Positions 48,591-60,779 of a DNA stretch of 64,000 nucleotides are shown here, in pieces (the stretch's first letter is position 1; each line of letters begins with the position of its first letter). Location of the stretch: contig OY979718.1 in assembly GCA_963855995.1 (NCBI GenBank), positions 37,215,059-37,279,058 of the forward strand, given 5' to 3'. The translations under genes and the position numbers were made by a program. The stretch is from Muricea muricata (Eukaryota; Cnidaria; Anthozoa; Malacalcyonacea; Plexauridae). The notes beneath the pieces are model-generated. The model was not told the DNA's origin. It saw nothing but the letters and a program-made list of their open reading frames with translations, and did not search any database.

Positions 48591-49242
48591 TAATTATCCA
48601 ACCGTGTGTCTTCATCCATCCGTGTCGTTGAACAGTAAATAAATTGTCGTGAAATTAGTGAAGATAAAATAGCAATTTGCGAGAAAACTGCGGGTCTACA
48701 GTGTGGGAACTCTTCGCATTTGAACTCAGCGTGCTTCAAAGTGTTGGTAAAAGTATACTAGTTCTAGACATGCACTACAAAAATCATTTTCACATTTTCA
48801 CACTTTTCACTTTTGACACTTTTCGAGTGCATAACATACGGCTTATACTGCCACATTATTACGCGTTTTAAACCTTCTAACAATTTTTATTCGTAATCAA
48901 CTGCATCGATTGGATTTCAAAACAAATTTGACAGCCGGAATGCGAATATATAAAGAACTCACACCCTTATCCAATTAACGCTTTAGTTATGCCCGGGTGT
49001 AGACCGTTGTTTATCGTGCAACGTGTGTAGCAAGTTCATAATCTACATTTAATGTTCATTTTTGGACGTAGGTTATGACCTGTTAATGGTAATAGAGATT
49101 TTTATCTCGATTCTCGCACATTCCTTCACGCATGTTGTCTGCGTGACCTGCTAGCATTCACTGTTGAAACACAAAGAGGTTACAGTCAGAACGTAAAATT
49201 GTAGCGGGAGCTAGTGTCTTACTCCTTAGTGCCCAAAAAAGA
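48591..49242. other. Upstream region of the GTPase gene
   Basis: No repeats recognised and no clear core promoter. It presumably holds the 5' UTR and promoter of the gene starting at 49243. Confidence 0.35.
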
Positions 49243-49489
49243 ATGGCCATGCAGCGATGGAGTATGTCTCCAAGCCACGCAACTCTGCCGGGTAAATTTA
49301 TGAGAGGAAAACTTCGCCATTCGAAATCTGATCAGGACATACGACTTTCGACCTCGAACACCCATTCCGCGACGAAACCAATCAACGTCAGGAAAGACAC
49401 CCTAAAGTTCGACGTTGGACATGCGAGAGTTCCCTTTCAAAAAGAGTATAACCTTGTCCTTCTTGGACAGGCATCTGTTGGAAAATCAG
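49243..49489 (+). CDS. GTPase exon 1
   Basis: Codes residues 1-82 plus one base. It holds the N-terminal extension and P-loop, and ends AAATCAG with donor GTACGA. Reading on into the intron would give a longer frame to 49617, but the downstream exon matches make the splice the better choice. Confidence 0.9.
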
Positions 49490-52400
49490 GTACGATTGTT
49501 AGCAATAGCGTAGCCTGCCCGACGATTTCGTCTTTGCAAAATATCTTTTTGTCCATTGGCAAAGAAAACAATCAATTCGTAAAGAAATGCATATTAAGGA
49601 TAAATAAATACAGTTGAAACTGGCAATGCGGGACCAAATTTTTGGGCTGCCTACCCTACTGATTGGCAGCAATATAACCAGCAAATATGAACTGTTCATA
49701 AGAATGTTTCTAACCGTGTAAAAAGCAGTTAAGAGAAATACTTTTATTCTCGCCGATAAACACAGAAGCCTAACCTTAGAAAGATTTGCTTAACTTGTGT
49801 AACATGATAATTACTGTAATATCAATAATTCATTCACTCCTGTCTAGAGCATGGAAGCTCGGAACACGTATATAGTTTCATTGAGTCATTAGTTAATTTT
49901 GTAAACTAAATATAAGCAGGGTGTCTCGAAAAAATTGTAAGAAATCTTCAACCTGTCACAGCGTGCCTAATTTATTATTCGATCTGTTACCTCGTTTTTG
50001 TTGATCGTAGTAACTAGGATTTTATAGCTGTTGAATGACACGTTTTCCGTGCTGTTTGGAGCAAAAGTGAGCAAATGTGAAATGGCATATTTTCACATCC
50101 GCGTTTAATTAAAACAATGCTTATAACAAAAGCAATTATAGCATTCATGACTTGTGACAGTTTTTCGGACGATAAGCGCTCGATCTTTGTGGCATTCGGA
50201 CACTCACCAGGCGTACTTGGTAGTACTATGTAGCCTAGTAGCTATATGCTTGCAATTCACGTCAGAAAGCGCTGGGTCTAGCCTCAATCTCAACGATTAC
50301 AGCCAGGAATTTTTAATATGACTCTTATTTGTTTATTTTGTGCTTTTTAATGCCACAAAAAGACATTCTCGTTACGGTGCTGTAAATGCGCAATGACATG
50401 CTAAAATTGGATTGTCTTTATTACCCTGTATATATGTAGCTATCTCATCCAAGTTTTAAAATCTTATGTCGCTAACTATGACGATTATGAAATGCTAGTG
50501 TTTGTTGATCGATCAAAATGTAATCGAATCATTATGCGCTCAATAACTGTAAAAAACTTAGGGGTGACGTGCCGTAGAATTAACATCACAAGAACGTCAA
50601 AGCGCCGGGAACGAGGCAAGGGGTGAGGGTTAAAAAAATTCCTAGAAAAGTTATGCAAGCGATTTTTGTTGAAACTTTTAGCCGCGTACCGGCTTGAGCG
50701 AGCCCAAATACAATACAATGAAATTTAGTGAGCGTTTCGCTTTGTATTCAGTTAAGCTTGACCTGCGATTGGTTGCTGTTTCGCGCTTAACAAAGTCCCA
50801 GTTTTGATTGGCTAGAAGAGAATTATTCAGTATTCACGTGTACTAGTCACTTGCATGCGCTAAATTATGCACTTTGGAACGAGTCTGGCGTATATATCTG
50901 ACATGATGACAACGTAATTGTCCCGCATGCAGGGTGCATGTTTGGTTTTGCCAAAAACAAAGACATTGTAATCTGTAATCTAATCAGAACGTTTCCTCAT
51001 TAACTTCATTTTATTAATAGCTTACAAAATCTACGTTGTTTGTTTTTAATTTGCCACGTGATTGCTAGAAGCAGATTAAAGCCTAGAAAAAAATGGCATT
51101 GACTTGAATTAAGGTCGTACCTTTTCTGCAATGTCTATATTAGTATATATTTCATTTTTTTCTGTATGTTGATTATTGAATACAGAATTTCCGTTCTCGG
51201 ACAAAACTAAAAATCAGGATGTATATTAACCATGACCAAACAATAGTACTCTAAATTCACCGCGGTGGCCTTTGTTTTACATCTAACGACCGGGGCAAAT
51301 GGGAAGTTGATAGAGCTGTAAAAAGTTGGGAATTGGTTAAGAATCAATACTTTAATTGCATCCGACATTCGTGGTCTAGGGTTAGGGGTTTGTCAAAACC
51401 TAATGCGACTTTTGTGCACCACAATGACTCTGATTTTCCGCTCTGGAAGCACCCAGTAATTTAAGTAGTTTCGTTTTGAAAGTTTTGGACTGACAAAAAC
51501 TTCTTTTAATATATCTTATATAAGTAGTTAACGTATGCATGGCCTTTATGAAAAACCTTTTCAAGTAGGCTCCTAGCCCGTGCTAGAATAAATCTAAAAG
51601 CAAACAAAAAATCTTTAAATTGATATATCTGTGGGCGAATTTTAAACAATAAATAAAAGAAAATGAAGTACCGAAGAATTCCGTTAGCATAGCAATGCCA
51701 AATGCAAACTCAAAATGTGATAGCTCATCAACGTTGTCCGACACTCTACAACGAGGTGCAAGTAAAAGATAGCCATGCATGTCCTTTATTGCCTTAACTT
51801 TTGTTATCACTCAGACAACTAAGTTAGATAAATGAAATGTCAAATTATATATAGGTAAGTATATAAGTGCTTTTAAGATGTCTTAATGATTGATCGTCAG
51901 TCAATATAAGGTTGGCATTTTTTTAAAATAATCGGGATACAGTCTACAGAAAGGCATGCGCATGATTTGCACGTTCGTCGTTTATTATTAGAAACTTTTA
52001 GACCACAGTATTAGGAATGGACAGCTAGTAGGGCCACTCATTTGAAGTTTGTGTGTCCATGCATATCGCATTAGGCATCTCATTACCATCATGGCAGCCA
52101 GTTAATTGCATATTCTGGCCAAAAGGAACGCTGAACTATAGCTGGTGGAAGCCAGTAAGCCGCATAATAATAGGGCGACGTGTTGCTCTGCTAAGTGGCC
52201 CTACCGTCCTTTGCTATACTGTGTATTAGAACGCAGGCATTTAAATATTAATCATTAACCGTGATTTCATGACCATACAATTCCCACTGAATATCAAACA
52301 CTGAAATATGTCTGACGATCAAACACTGTGTCAATGCTCTTTTACAATACACAGGTAACGATTGTTTTTACTTTTAGCACACAATCATTAGCACATAACA

Positions 52401-55400
52401 ATGGTTAATAGGGCTCATCGATTGCACGCAACAATTCTTTATTGCATGCTTCATTTTAGAAGCTATTTCAACAAGTAGTACTCGTTTCAGTGGCGGATCT
52501 AGCGTAAGTCAAAATAAATTACCACGGCTCATTCTAGGATATATTTACATTTTAAAATACCTTCAAAGCAACTTCATTGGTTAGATTTCATTCTTTTGAA
52601 ATTCATAACCTATGACATTGTTATAAAGTTATGTTGAATTTAAAATGAGCTGCTATACTCGTTCTGCGTGTTTGATCACGGTATGTGTAATCTCGAGGGG
52701 CTTCGGTCGGCAATTTTGGTCATTTCAGTTATAATAAAATATCGCATGGCTGAAGCATTTAAAAGTTGATAATTGAAGAGGAGATAACTAAAGTTTGCCG
52801 TTTGCTATGCAGTGAACGTCAGTTTAAAAGAAGCCACGGGCATGCAGGCATTGCCCGTGAGGATGGTTTGCACAATGAGCGGTCAGTGAGGATCGAAGGT
52901 TCATAATGTTACACATTATACATAATAAACTCCAGCTGCTAAACATGACAAAACAAAAATTATTTAATAGTCAGATAACGGTCTATTCCAAAAACCATGT
53001 CTCTTTTCTAAATAAATTACCAAGTTTCATTCCAATCTTCAATTTGGAAAGCTCAACTTTACAGCATTTTGAGAAAGGTTTGCAAACTTTGAAATGTTGC
53101 TAGGAGGAAAGTTGATCTCTGGGTCTCTACGAAGCCCAGTTTTTACAAGTTAGTCGTCATCTCAGCCATCTTTTGTTTGACATTATTGGGGGAAGGGTAT
53201 ACATAATCACCTACAAATACATTGCTGTCGACTCATTAAAAAAAACCCGGATGGCATGTTGTTAATATAGATATATATAAATATTAAGTGGAACTTCTTG
53301 ATCGTAATAAAAGTTCGAGATTTATTTTCACGCGGTCTTAGTGATGCTTCTTACTGATTTTAAGCTTTCAAGGTGCATAAATCTGTCTAAACAAGGGAAT
53401 TTTGGTGTAGACATGCAAATTAGATGGGCTATTAAGATATCTAGTACATATCGTATGCTACCTCGTTCCCAGACGCTTACAGATAAGCGCTCAAAAGAAG
53501 GTGGAATGTTGAGAGAAGATTGCGGAGCGCCTTTAGTAGGAGATTTCTTCGACGTACTTATATTCAACTTTAGTATAATTTCTTTAGTAATTAATGGTGG
53601 CCATTTTTAAAAGCAAGCCAACTAGTAAATAATGCCTTATGTTTACTGATCAGGCAACCAATCAAAATGGTCGAAAGACCAAAATTAACAAATGGAGAAA
53701 AATTGCATTAATACAAAGTCAAAGAATATAAAAAAACTTTGATGTTAAACTATCTTAAGGTAATAGATCGTTTGCAATTGCGATTTATTTTATCATTCAC
53801 TTTATAGTATACTCAATTGTGATTGGTTAATTTGCCTACAAATAACTGCCTGCAAATATCGATTTTGCTGCAAATAACTGGTGCAAACAGTTTACTGAGC
53901 ATGCGCACTTTGAAAATGATTTGTCAGCACGAATTAAAAGATATCGTTCTTGTTTTAAGAATGTAAACATGGCTCGTTTTGCCAATTTGCCCGAAAACGA
54001 ATTGTCCTGTTTACTACAAGATAAAGACGGAGAAAATACAAAAAAAGCAACCAAGGTTGCTTTGACCTTATTTCGTAGTTACCTTAAAAGAAAAAGGATT
54101 GAGCAAAGCCGAGTTGATCACGATGTTTGGGTAATATTTAACGTTGTGTAAGTAAAATTGAATTATACTTTTTTCTCGTTTGACTGTTCTTGTATTTTTA
54201 TTATACTTGCTACCCATAAAAATTTTTGCTATACTGATCCGTGAATGATAAAACAATTGCTGAACTCGGCTATCGCAAAATATTGTGATTTACCATTTAC
54301 CTACACTATTTTGCAGAAGGTGCAAAATAACATGACATTCAGTATTGACATGTGATGATACAGTTTACATGATACTTTTTATAATTTTTAACATTTCTGT
54401 TGCAAATTTTAATTTTGTTTTTTACCCTTCTTCACTTCGTCCTATAAGATAGCTCGCATATTTTGATCAAACCACTTTTTTTTGAAAATAATAAAATTTT
54501 TTGAACAAAATTGATGCAGACATAGCAACTTTAATTTTTAATTAAAAACGCTACATGAACCGGTCCCTGGTCAACATCTCCAAAGATCTCGTCGTGCGCC
54601 ATGACAGTTACACGATCGGCCAGGCACTAGCCTTCGCACACACATCCCATCGTCCTTTGCTCGCTTATGCCGCAACATAGTACGTCATGTAAACTGTTTC
54701 AGCGCACAGGGGGAGGAGACAGGACGGTCTGCAATTTAGGGAAATAATTATTTCAGGAGCAATACATAATTGTTTCTGAAAGACATCCTGCAATCTTGAG
54801 GGCAAAATTTTTGACATTCTCTGGAACATTGTAAGAAGCAAAGGAAATCACCACCGTATCGTTGTCTATAATGTACGGTAATCTATAATTTAATGTCAAA
54901 TTTTACGCTAAATTTTACGCTAAAATAATTTCTTTTGAGAAGCAATATAACAAACTCAAAATTTGCTTATTACGAGCATACAAAACACCTCAAAGTGTGT
55001 GTAAAAAACCAGGCTTGCAACACGCATTCAGTTTTCAACACACTTTGGTGTGATCTTTAGAGAAGATCTTTACGATGTTAATATTTGATGTTAGTCACAT
55101 GACTGAAAATATATGGCGCTGTTCCATATTTCAGGCGGACCAGGCTATTAGTTTTAAAAATATGATGACGCGATAAGACGTCGTTTCTAATTAATTGGAA
55201 GTGGAAACGATATTCTTTAACCAAAAACAGCATAGGTAACAACAAGAAAATGTTTTAGTTAGAAAATAAACGAACTTGGTATCATAGTTGAAGGATTTTT
55301 CAAAGACTACGTGGAACGGCGGAAAAGAGGGATTCTGGACTTCTAAAATGGATAAAAATGGGAGGTGTTAGGCGTTTGAAGGAGAACTGTTCGTAAATTA

Positions 55401-58400
55401 TCATGATCAACGTCTATCAACATTTTGAGAAAGTTCGCTTTGCCATATATCTTCAAAGCTAACAATGATGGATTCCTGGTAAGCAATAATAATTCTAAAA
55501 ATACCTCCACTGGTGTCGTGAAATAAACGTTTGGAACTGGATTGAGGCAAAAAAATGCTTGAGAGCACAACGGAAGTTTGTCCTTTTGACGGGGAGACAA
55601 AATCAGCATGATAAAGCTTGGAAAATGCATGCATGGGTTAGATTAATTATTCATATTCAATGATGGTATGTGACAGGCGAGGCTAAGGATTCAACAAAAA
55701 AAGTGGTAAAGTAAACGAGTTCTGCTGGTAACAGCGGAAATAGGGATCAGAGGTCTCTTTTGCACAATTAGGCGCATATAAAGACATGTTGGTTGCTAAT
55801 AATACGGATCTAAATGATCGTTCTACCACTTCTTTGGGAGGTACCTAAAACCTTTCATCAGAAGTTCCTTTTCCCAGCATTAGGGCATTATCATGTTGAT
55901 CTCGACTTGTCTGTCGTGTCTGTCTCGACTTATTGTGCTCTCAAGCACTTTTTTATGCCTCAATCCAGTTTCAAACGTTTATTCCACGACACCAGTGGAG
56001 GTACTTTTAGAATCATTATCGCTTACCAGGAATACATCATTGCTAATTTTGAAGATATATGGCAAAGCAAACTTTCTCAAAATATTGATAGACGTTGATC
56101 ATGATAATTTACGAAGAGTTCTCCTTCAAACGCCTAATACCTTCCATTTTTATCCATTTTAGAAGTCTAGAATCCCTCTTTTCCGCCGTTCCACATATTC
56201 TTTGAAAAATCCTTCAACTATGACACCAAGTTCGTTTATTTTCTAACTAAAACATTCTCTTGTTGTTATCTATGCTGTTTTTGGTTAAAGAATGTCGATT
56301 CCACCTCCAATTAAGTTAAAAACGACGCCTTATCGTGTTATCATATTTTTAAAACTAATAGCATGGTCCGCCTGAAATATGGAACAGCGCCATATATTTT
56401 CAGTCATGTGACTAACATCAAATATCAACATCGTAAAGATCTTCCCATAACTTTGTTTTGATGTTCGTAAATTTTAATGAATGGCAATGCTCATTTTGAA
56501 TGCGTACGGCATAAATATCTTATAAAACTAATATCGTAGGTCGCAGTGTAGATAAAACACTGATTTGATTATACAACAGATCATAGCTAATTTCTAAGAA
56601 ATATATCTATCTGCCTTGCCTGCTAAAGTTTGCACAACGTTTAATTTCCTTTTTACAGAGCTATATAAACCCAGGCTGAAATCACTGCAGCCAAGCAAAA
56701 GTTATTTATGAATATGATCATTTAATTGTGTTTATACTGGAGAATTCTGCTCGCATGCACAGATACGCCAAATAGATATGTCGTGTTAATCAATGATTTT
56801 AGACACCCTACAACGAGGTGCAAGTAAAAGATAGCCATGCATGTCCTTTATTGCCCTAACTTTCGTAATCATTCAGACAACTAAATCAGATAAAAGAAGT
56901 GCGAAACCAAGTTATATATAGACAAGTATAATTTTCAGAGAAATTAATGATGATAATGACTAACAATTTGCTTGTCAAAACAAAATTGTCAGGCTGACTT
57001 CGCCAATTATACTGCGCCTTTTCACAGCAGTTGTATTTCCCATTGCAAAAATGCGAATGATTGTTTTATCATCTTAAAAATTCAAGTACTAAAAGCGAGA
57101 ATTCCAAATGTGATAGAACACGACCACAGGTGATTTTTTCCGATCATTTTGGACACGATAACAATATAGGAAGCGAGAACTCAAGTGGACACTGAGAGGA
57201 GTGTGCTCAAACTGACGCAATATATATACGCCTCGCAAGCAAGACTTACTTTTACTCAATCATAATAAAAAACCTGCAACTCTGATATCTTAACTTTAAT
57301 CTGAAAGGCATTTTTTTAGTCAACTATTGAATGAAAAAGTGATTGTTAATGAGTGAGGCAAGATTAGGGGATATTCAAGGGAAAATTATATATGGATACA
57401 AGATACTGAAGAATTAAGGATCTTAGACTTAGACTTAGAATTAAGGATTTTCAACATTTTGTAATATTTTAGATCATCGATGTTCTATTTTGCATAATCA
57501 TGCATAGTTTTGTCATTGTAGGGATACAATCATTATAGTAAATAATTTTAGGGATACTGGATTTGTTAGGAAATAATGAAAGGGGATGGGGATACAGAAA
57601 TCCACGCCCCAATAGGGTTAACTATTCGTACAACGGATTCAAATCGTTTTAGGTTCGTGTTCTATTCGTGTTAACTTACGTTCCTTTGTGTTAATTTGTT
57701 TTAAAGCCATGTATGCATTTAATCGAAAACGGACATCTGTTTATCTCAGTTTTAATTATTTTATTCTTTTTAGCAATTTTAGTCAGATTTTCTACAGGGC
57801 GATTTATTCATGAATACCATCCAACATTAGGTGAGTAAAGATTATGCATGTCACCAACAATCGTGGACAAAACCTGTTGAGAAAATTTACAGACATGTAC
57901 AATTTTGGTCCTATAAGAATGAATTTATGCCTTTTATTCACTATAACCCCCCTTCCCCCTGGACAATGTTGGATTTAGTTCGCATGTAACGAGAGGTCAA
58001 TATATACAACATTGAATGGGGAAAAGGGGGTTCACAAAGCAGTGTAAAAATTATTGTAAGCAGTTGATAGTGTTTTTTCTAAATTTTCTTAACAGTTTTG
58101 TCCACGATTGAAGTTTAATGTTATTTTGCAAAAAAGTATGATCCATTATAGTGCATCATTCTGGGAGGTTTGGCATGCCAAAAATATTTTTTACCATTCG
58201 GAGCACGAATAAGTAAAATTATTTCATTTTTTGGTAACTCCAGTCATGACTGTGTTTTCATACTTGGATTTTTTTAAAGAAGCAGTAAATAAGGTGTTTA
58301 AAATTATTATGCAACTACCGTTTCATCTATGAAAAAGATATAAATCCCGGACATATCCCAGAGGAAAAGGTTTGCTACATAAGAATAATGAAAAAAAGTG

Positions 58401-59702
58401 ACAAAATTAACCATAGCCAAAGTTCTTCAACATGAAAAACACGAGGCATGTGACAGTCAGTCAATAAGGACATAATTAGCATGCTCAGCCACAATTCAGG
58501 AAGTTAAACGATTGTCAATTGAGGTAAATGTATTGACAAATTGTAAAAACCCCAATAGCATTAAGCAAACAGATCTTTGAAGTTTTTACTATGTCAAGAT
58601 TATCTCGGGCTACTTGTTCCAATGACTTATGATAACCCACTACCACCCAGAAGTATTCGAACTCTATGGGGAAAAGTACAGGAAAATGAATTTTATGAGT
58701 TCGCCAAATGCTGGATCTTCTCCCACTATTGTCCTGCAGTTCGAGTAAGTCATCGGTACGGTAGAGGGGGAGTCTGGCCAGCCATCAATGATATTATGTT
58801 ATAGAAACATTTCATAAACTTAGAGATTATAAAAGAATAGAGGGGACAAATTGCGAGACAAACTGAACAAATCTAATGAGGGCCAAACTTAAGTCATGTA
58901 TGTATATCGATGAAGCATACTGTTTTGTCAATTTTTTCTTGTTTTTATGACCATGATGCACACAAATAGTGACTGTAATGGGAAAATATGTTGTAGCTTT
59001 CTCGTTTTTGGAATTTTAGGTGCAGAAAGCCAGATTTTTGTGCAAATATAGTTTTTCATACGTTATCGTGTTCTATCGGTGCCCTTGCAATTGTATCCCA
59101 CTGTTAAATCTGCCTTCTCTCGTGTTGAGAACTCTCAAACTGCTCATGATCTAATTGAAAGCAACAAGATAAAAATTATGTTTCTCACTTTAGAGATGAC
59201 GTATGAGATGCTGGCTGATATTGATGAAGATACAGCCTTGTTGCGAATTTTTGACACAGCTAATACGGTAATGTGATATTGCTGAAACTTAACCTATAAA
59301 CAAACACTGTCGGTACTAGTCCTTCTCTTGCAGACAGAACCAGTGCATTTAACAGAAGGTCAAGGCTTTCTAGTGGTGTATTCCATAGACAACAGACTGA
59401 GCTTTGAAACGGCAAAGCAACTAGTGAAATTAACCAAAGAATTCAAACGCTTGCGACGAGTGAATCCATCGGTTGTACTGGTTGGAAACAAGCTGGACTT
59501 GGAACATCTTCGTGTGGTTTCGAAAAGAGAAGGAAGAGTATTTGCAATACGAAATGATTGTTCCTTCTTTGAAACTTCCGCTATGGATGACGTGAACATT
59601 TGCACAACTTTTCACGAGGTTGTACGACAAATACGAGGAGGAAGCAAGAACCGATCCACACTAAGTCGAAAGCCGTCGTTTACAAAACTGTTTTCAAGAT
59701 GA
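49243..59702 (+). CDS. RERG/RASL-like small GTPase, four coding exons
   Basis: The joined exons give 248 residues. Residues 1-70 are a basic, Ser/Thr-rich extension longer than in typical RERG or RASL proteins. G1 is GQASVGKS (75-82). Switch I keeps the key threonine (HEYHPTLE, 95-102). G3 reads DTANT (122-126) where Ras has DTAGQ, so both the glycine and the catalytic glutamine are replaced. G4 is NKLD (178-181) and G5 is ETSA. The C-terminus ends KPSFTKLFSR without a CAAX box, as in other RERG/RASL members, so lipid anchoring is unlikely. All introns are GT..AG and phases match. Intron 1 is 8.3 kb with several mobile elements; intron 2 holds a Tc1 relic. The start at 49243 (AAAGAATGG) is the first ATG, with a second at 49249. 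A candidate poly(A) signal AATAAA is at 60217. Family placement within Ras is inferred; the G3 departure makes it divergent. Confidence 0.9.
49917..50430. mobile_element. Possible decayed mariner-like element
   Basis: Starts GCAGGGTGTCTCGAAAAAAT and ends TTACCCTGTATA. The ends are only weakly inverted, so this is tentative. Confidence 0.3.
50431..52487. other. Intron 1 sequence without recognised genes
   Basis: Contains one partner (51738-51851) of a 115-bp duplication whose other copy is at 56807-56921. No coding frame has a family resemblance. Confidence 0.4.
51738..51851 (+). repeat. Duplicated 115-bp segment, copy 1
   Basis: Shares ACAACGAGGTGCAAGTAAAA and ATAGCCATGCATGTCCTTTA with 56807-56921 in the same orientation. 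About 90% alike by eye. Confidence 0.85.
52488..52657. mobile_element. hAT5-like MITE, one end lost
   Basis: Same element as 43407-43609, opposite orientation. The left TIR CAGTGGCGGATC is complete. The other end stops about 45 bp short of its terminus. Lies in intron 1 of the GTPase gene. Confidence 0.85.
52660..53880. other. Intron 1 sequence without recognised genes
   Basis: AT-rich. The open frames at 52906-53103 and 53341-53610 show no family. Confidence 0.35.
53969..54130 (+). CDS. Single 5' exon of a DUF3504/KIAA1958-like protein
   Basis: ATGGCTCGTTTTG opens MARFANLPENELSCLLQDKD and continues NTKKATKVALTLFRSYLK, then a donor GTAATA at 54131 after exactly 54 codons. This pattern matches the start of cnidarian proteins with a DUF3504 (Crypton-derived recombinase-like) domain, as I remember them. 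Following exons are not seen in the window, so it is probably a partial duplicate. An NRF1-like GCATGCGCA lies about 75 bp upstream (53898). It sits in intron 1 of the GTPase, same strand. Confidence 0.45.
54135..55049. other. No gene seen
   Basis: AT-rich intronic sequence. A moderately GC-rich patch at 54550-54720 has no assignable product. Confidence 0.35.
55050..56548. mobile_element. Long-TIR Tc1/mariner-like element in intron 1
   Basis: Third copy of the 24445-26016 family. The right end GGTCGCAGTG plus TA (56549-56550) is intact. The left arm starts inside the family TIR, at about 55055. Both arms again carry the HDTSGG..FRIIIAYQE frame (for example 55814-56098). Confidence 0.88.
56807..56921 (+). 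repeat. Duplicated 115-bp segment, copy 2
   Basis: Partner of 51738-51851, 5 kb downstream in the same intron. Confidence 0.85.
57774..57830 (+). CDS. GTPase exon 2
   Basis: 57 bp after acceptor TCTTTTTAG. It completes GKSAILVRF and codes switch I, ending before donor GTGAGT. A second AG 8 bp downstream (57782) would drop residues after the P-loop and shift from the family pattern, so the first acceptor is preferred. Confidence 0.88.
58577..58804 (+). pseudogene. Tc1-like transposase fragment in intron 2
   Basis: Reads AKCWIFSHYCPAVRV and GGVWPAINDIML, matching the minus-strand relic at 61548-61955 (AKCWMFSHYCPQVRV, PAIND). These lie after the second catalytic region of Tc1/mariner transposases. 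Catalytic acids are not present here. It ends at a stop in the same place as the other copy. Confidence 0.6.
59194..59267 (+). CDS. GTPase exon 3
   Basis: 74 bp, acceptor TCACTTTAG, donor GTAATG. Codes the end of switch I through the G3 motif (IFDTANT). Confidence 0.88.
59334..59702 (+). CDS. GTPase exon 4
   Basis: Acceptor CTTCTCTTGCAG. Codes residues 127-248 with G4 and G5, and stop TGA at 59700-59702. Confidence 0.92.
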   Translation, partial: TEPVHLTEGQGFLVVYSIDNRLSFETAKQLVKLTKEFKRLRRVNPSVVLVGNKLDLEHLRVVSKREGRVFAIRNDCSFFETSAMDDVNICTTFHEVVRQIRGGSKNRSTLSRKPSFTKLFSR

Positions 59703-60074
59703 GCATTCTTCCTTACGAATGATGAAGTTTCAGAAATAACACAACGTTCCATTATATGATAATCACAAGTTGTACATTCGTGCACAAATATTTGTGAAGC
59801 CGAAAACACATGCTACGCAAAAATAAGGATGTGACATTCCGGGTTTTTCCACTTTTAAAATTGATTAAGTTAACGATGTATATAGATGCAGAATTTAATA
59901 ATCAGAAATTGGTATTATGGCTATCATAATTATATGATCTATAATAGCTTGTATTTTGTATCTGGCATAGATTACAGAGTTTTCTGGATACCACCACATG
60001 AAAAGATACCTGATTACATTAACAATGAATGCCACTAAGCCTAAAAAGTGCCTAGTGCATCTAATTATAATTAC

Positions 60075-60159
60075 GGAGGCGAGTTACCCGACTAAGTGAG
60101 CTAAAAAGCGCCTTATATGCATTTTCGACATATGCAACTTAACTGGGTAACTCGCCTCC
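60075..60159. repeat. 85-bp foldback
   Basis: GGAGGCGAGTTACCC is mirrored by GGGTAACTCGCCTCC, with GCATATG-like inner pairing. Lies in the 3' flank of the GTPase, before the candidate poly(A) signal. Confidence 0.85.
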
Positions 60160-60216
60160 TAGTAACAAGCACCTACGCTATTTTTCTCCAAGTTCCCATA
60201 GCTAAAGATTGAACCG

Positions 60217-60222
60217 AATAAA
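60217..60222 (+). terminator. Candidate polyadenylation signal
   Basis: AATAAA about 515 bp after the GTPase stop. Another lies near 60362. Position only; no other support. Confidence 0.3.
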
Positions 60223-60459
60223 AAGTAAAGTATACCTATCCCTTCACTTTTGAAAACAGCGAGAATTGCAAATTTGCGCCTGCTGCAATATGGATGATTA
60301 TTTTATATTTGAGTCGGTTTTCTTTGATGTACCGCGGGCTGTATCTCAGATACAGCCCTTGAATAAATAATTAGATCAAACTTGTGGAAAAATCTCGACG
60401 AATTTCGACTTAAATTGTTTAAAGTCGAAAGATTCTATTAGAAAACCTCCTCAAAAATA

Positions 60460-60588
60460 AAATAAGTGAGAGTTAAATACCGAGAAGGAGGGCTGTATGT
60501 CATATACAGCCCTCGGACGCTGCGCGTCCTCGCGGGCTGTATATGACATACAGCCCTCCTTCTCGGTATTCAACTCTCACTTATTTTC
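60460..60588. repeat. Foldback hairpin
   Basis: Arms from AAATAAGTGAGAGTTAAATA to its inverse around GGACGCTGCGCGTCC. A related half (GCGGGCTGTATCTCAGATAC) is at 60333-60360. Confidence 0.9.
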
Positions 60589-60779
60589 TGAAGAACAAAG
60601 AATATGGCTAACACATGCACTGCGTTTAAAGTTATTATGCGATTGTTAATTTTTTTATTTCTAATGTGATTTCTAAAATAAATTGTCAAATCCTTCGCAC
60701 AATCATTTGCAATGGTACTTTATTTGTTATATAAATATTTATTCGGATTACATCGTATTGGTACGTATACCAATGCTGA

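Noticed and set aside
49490-49617. Continuation of GTPase exon 1 as an intronless protein
   Set aside because: The frame loses Ras motifs right after the P-loop, whereas splicing at GTACGA to 57774 restores them in frame.
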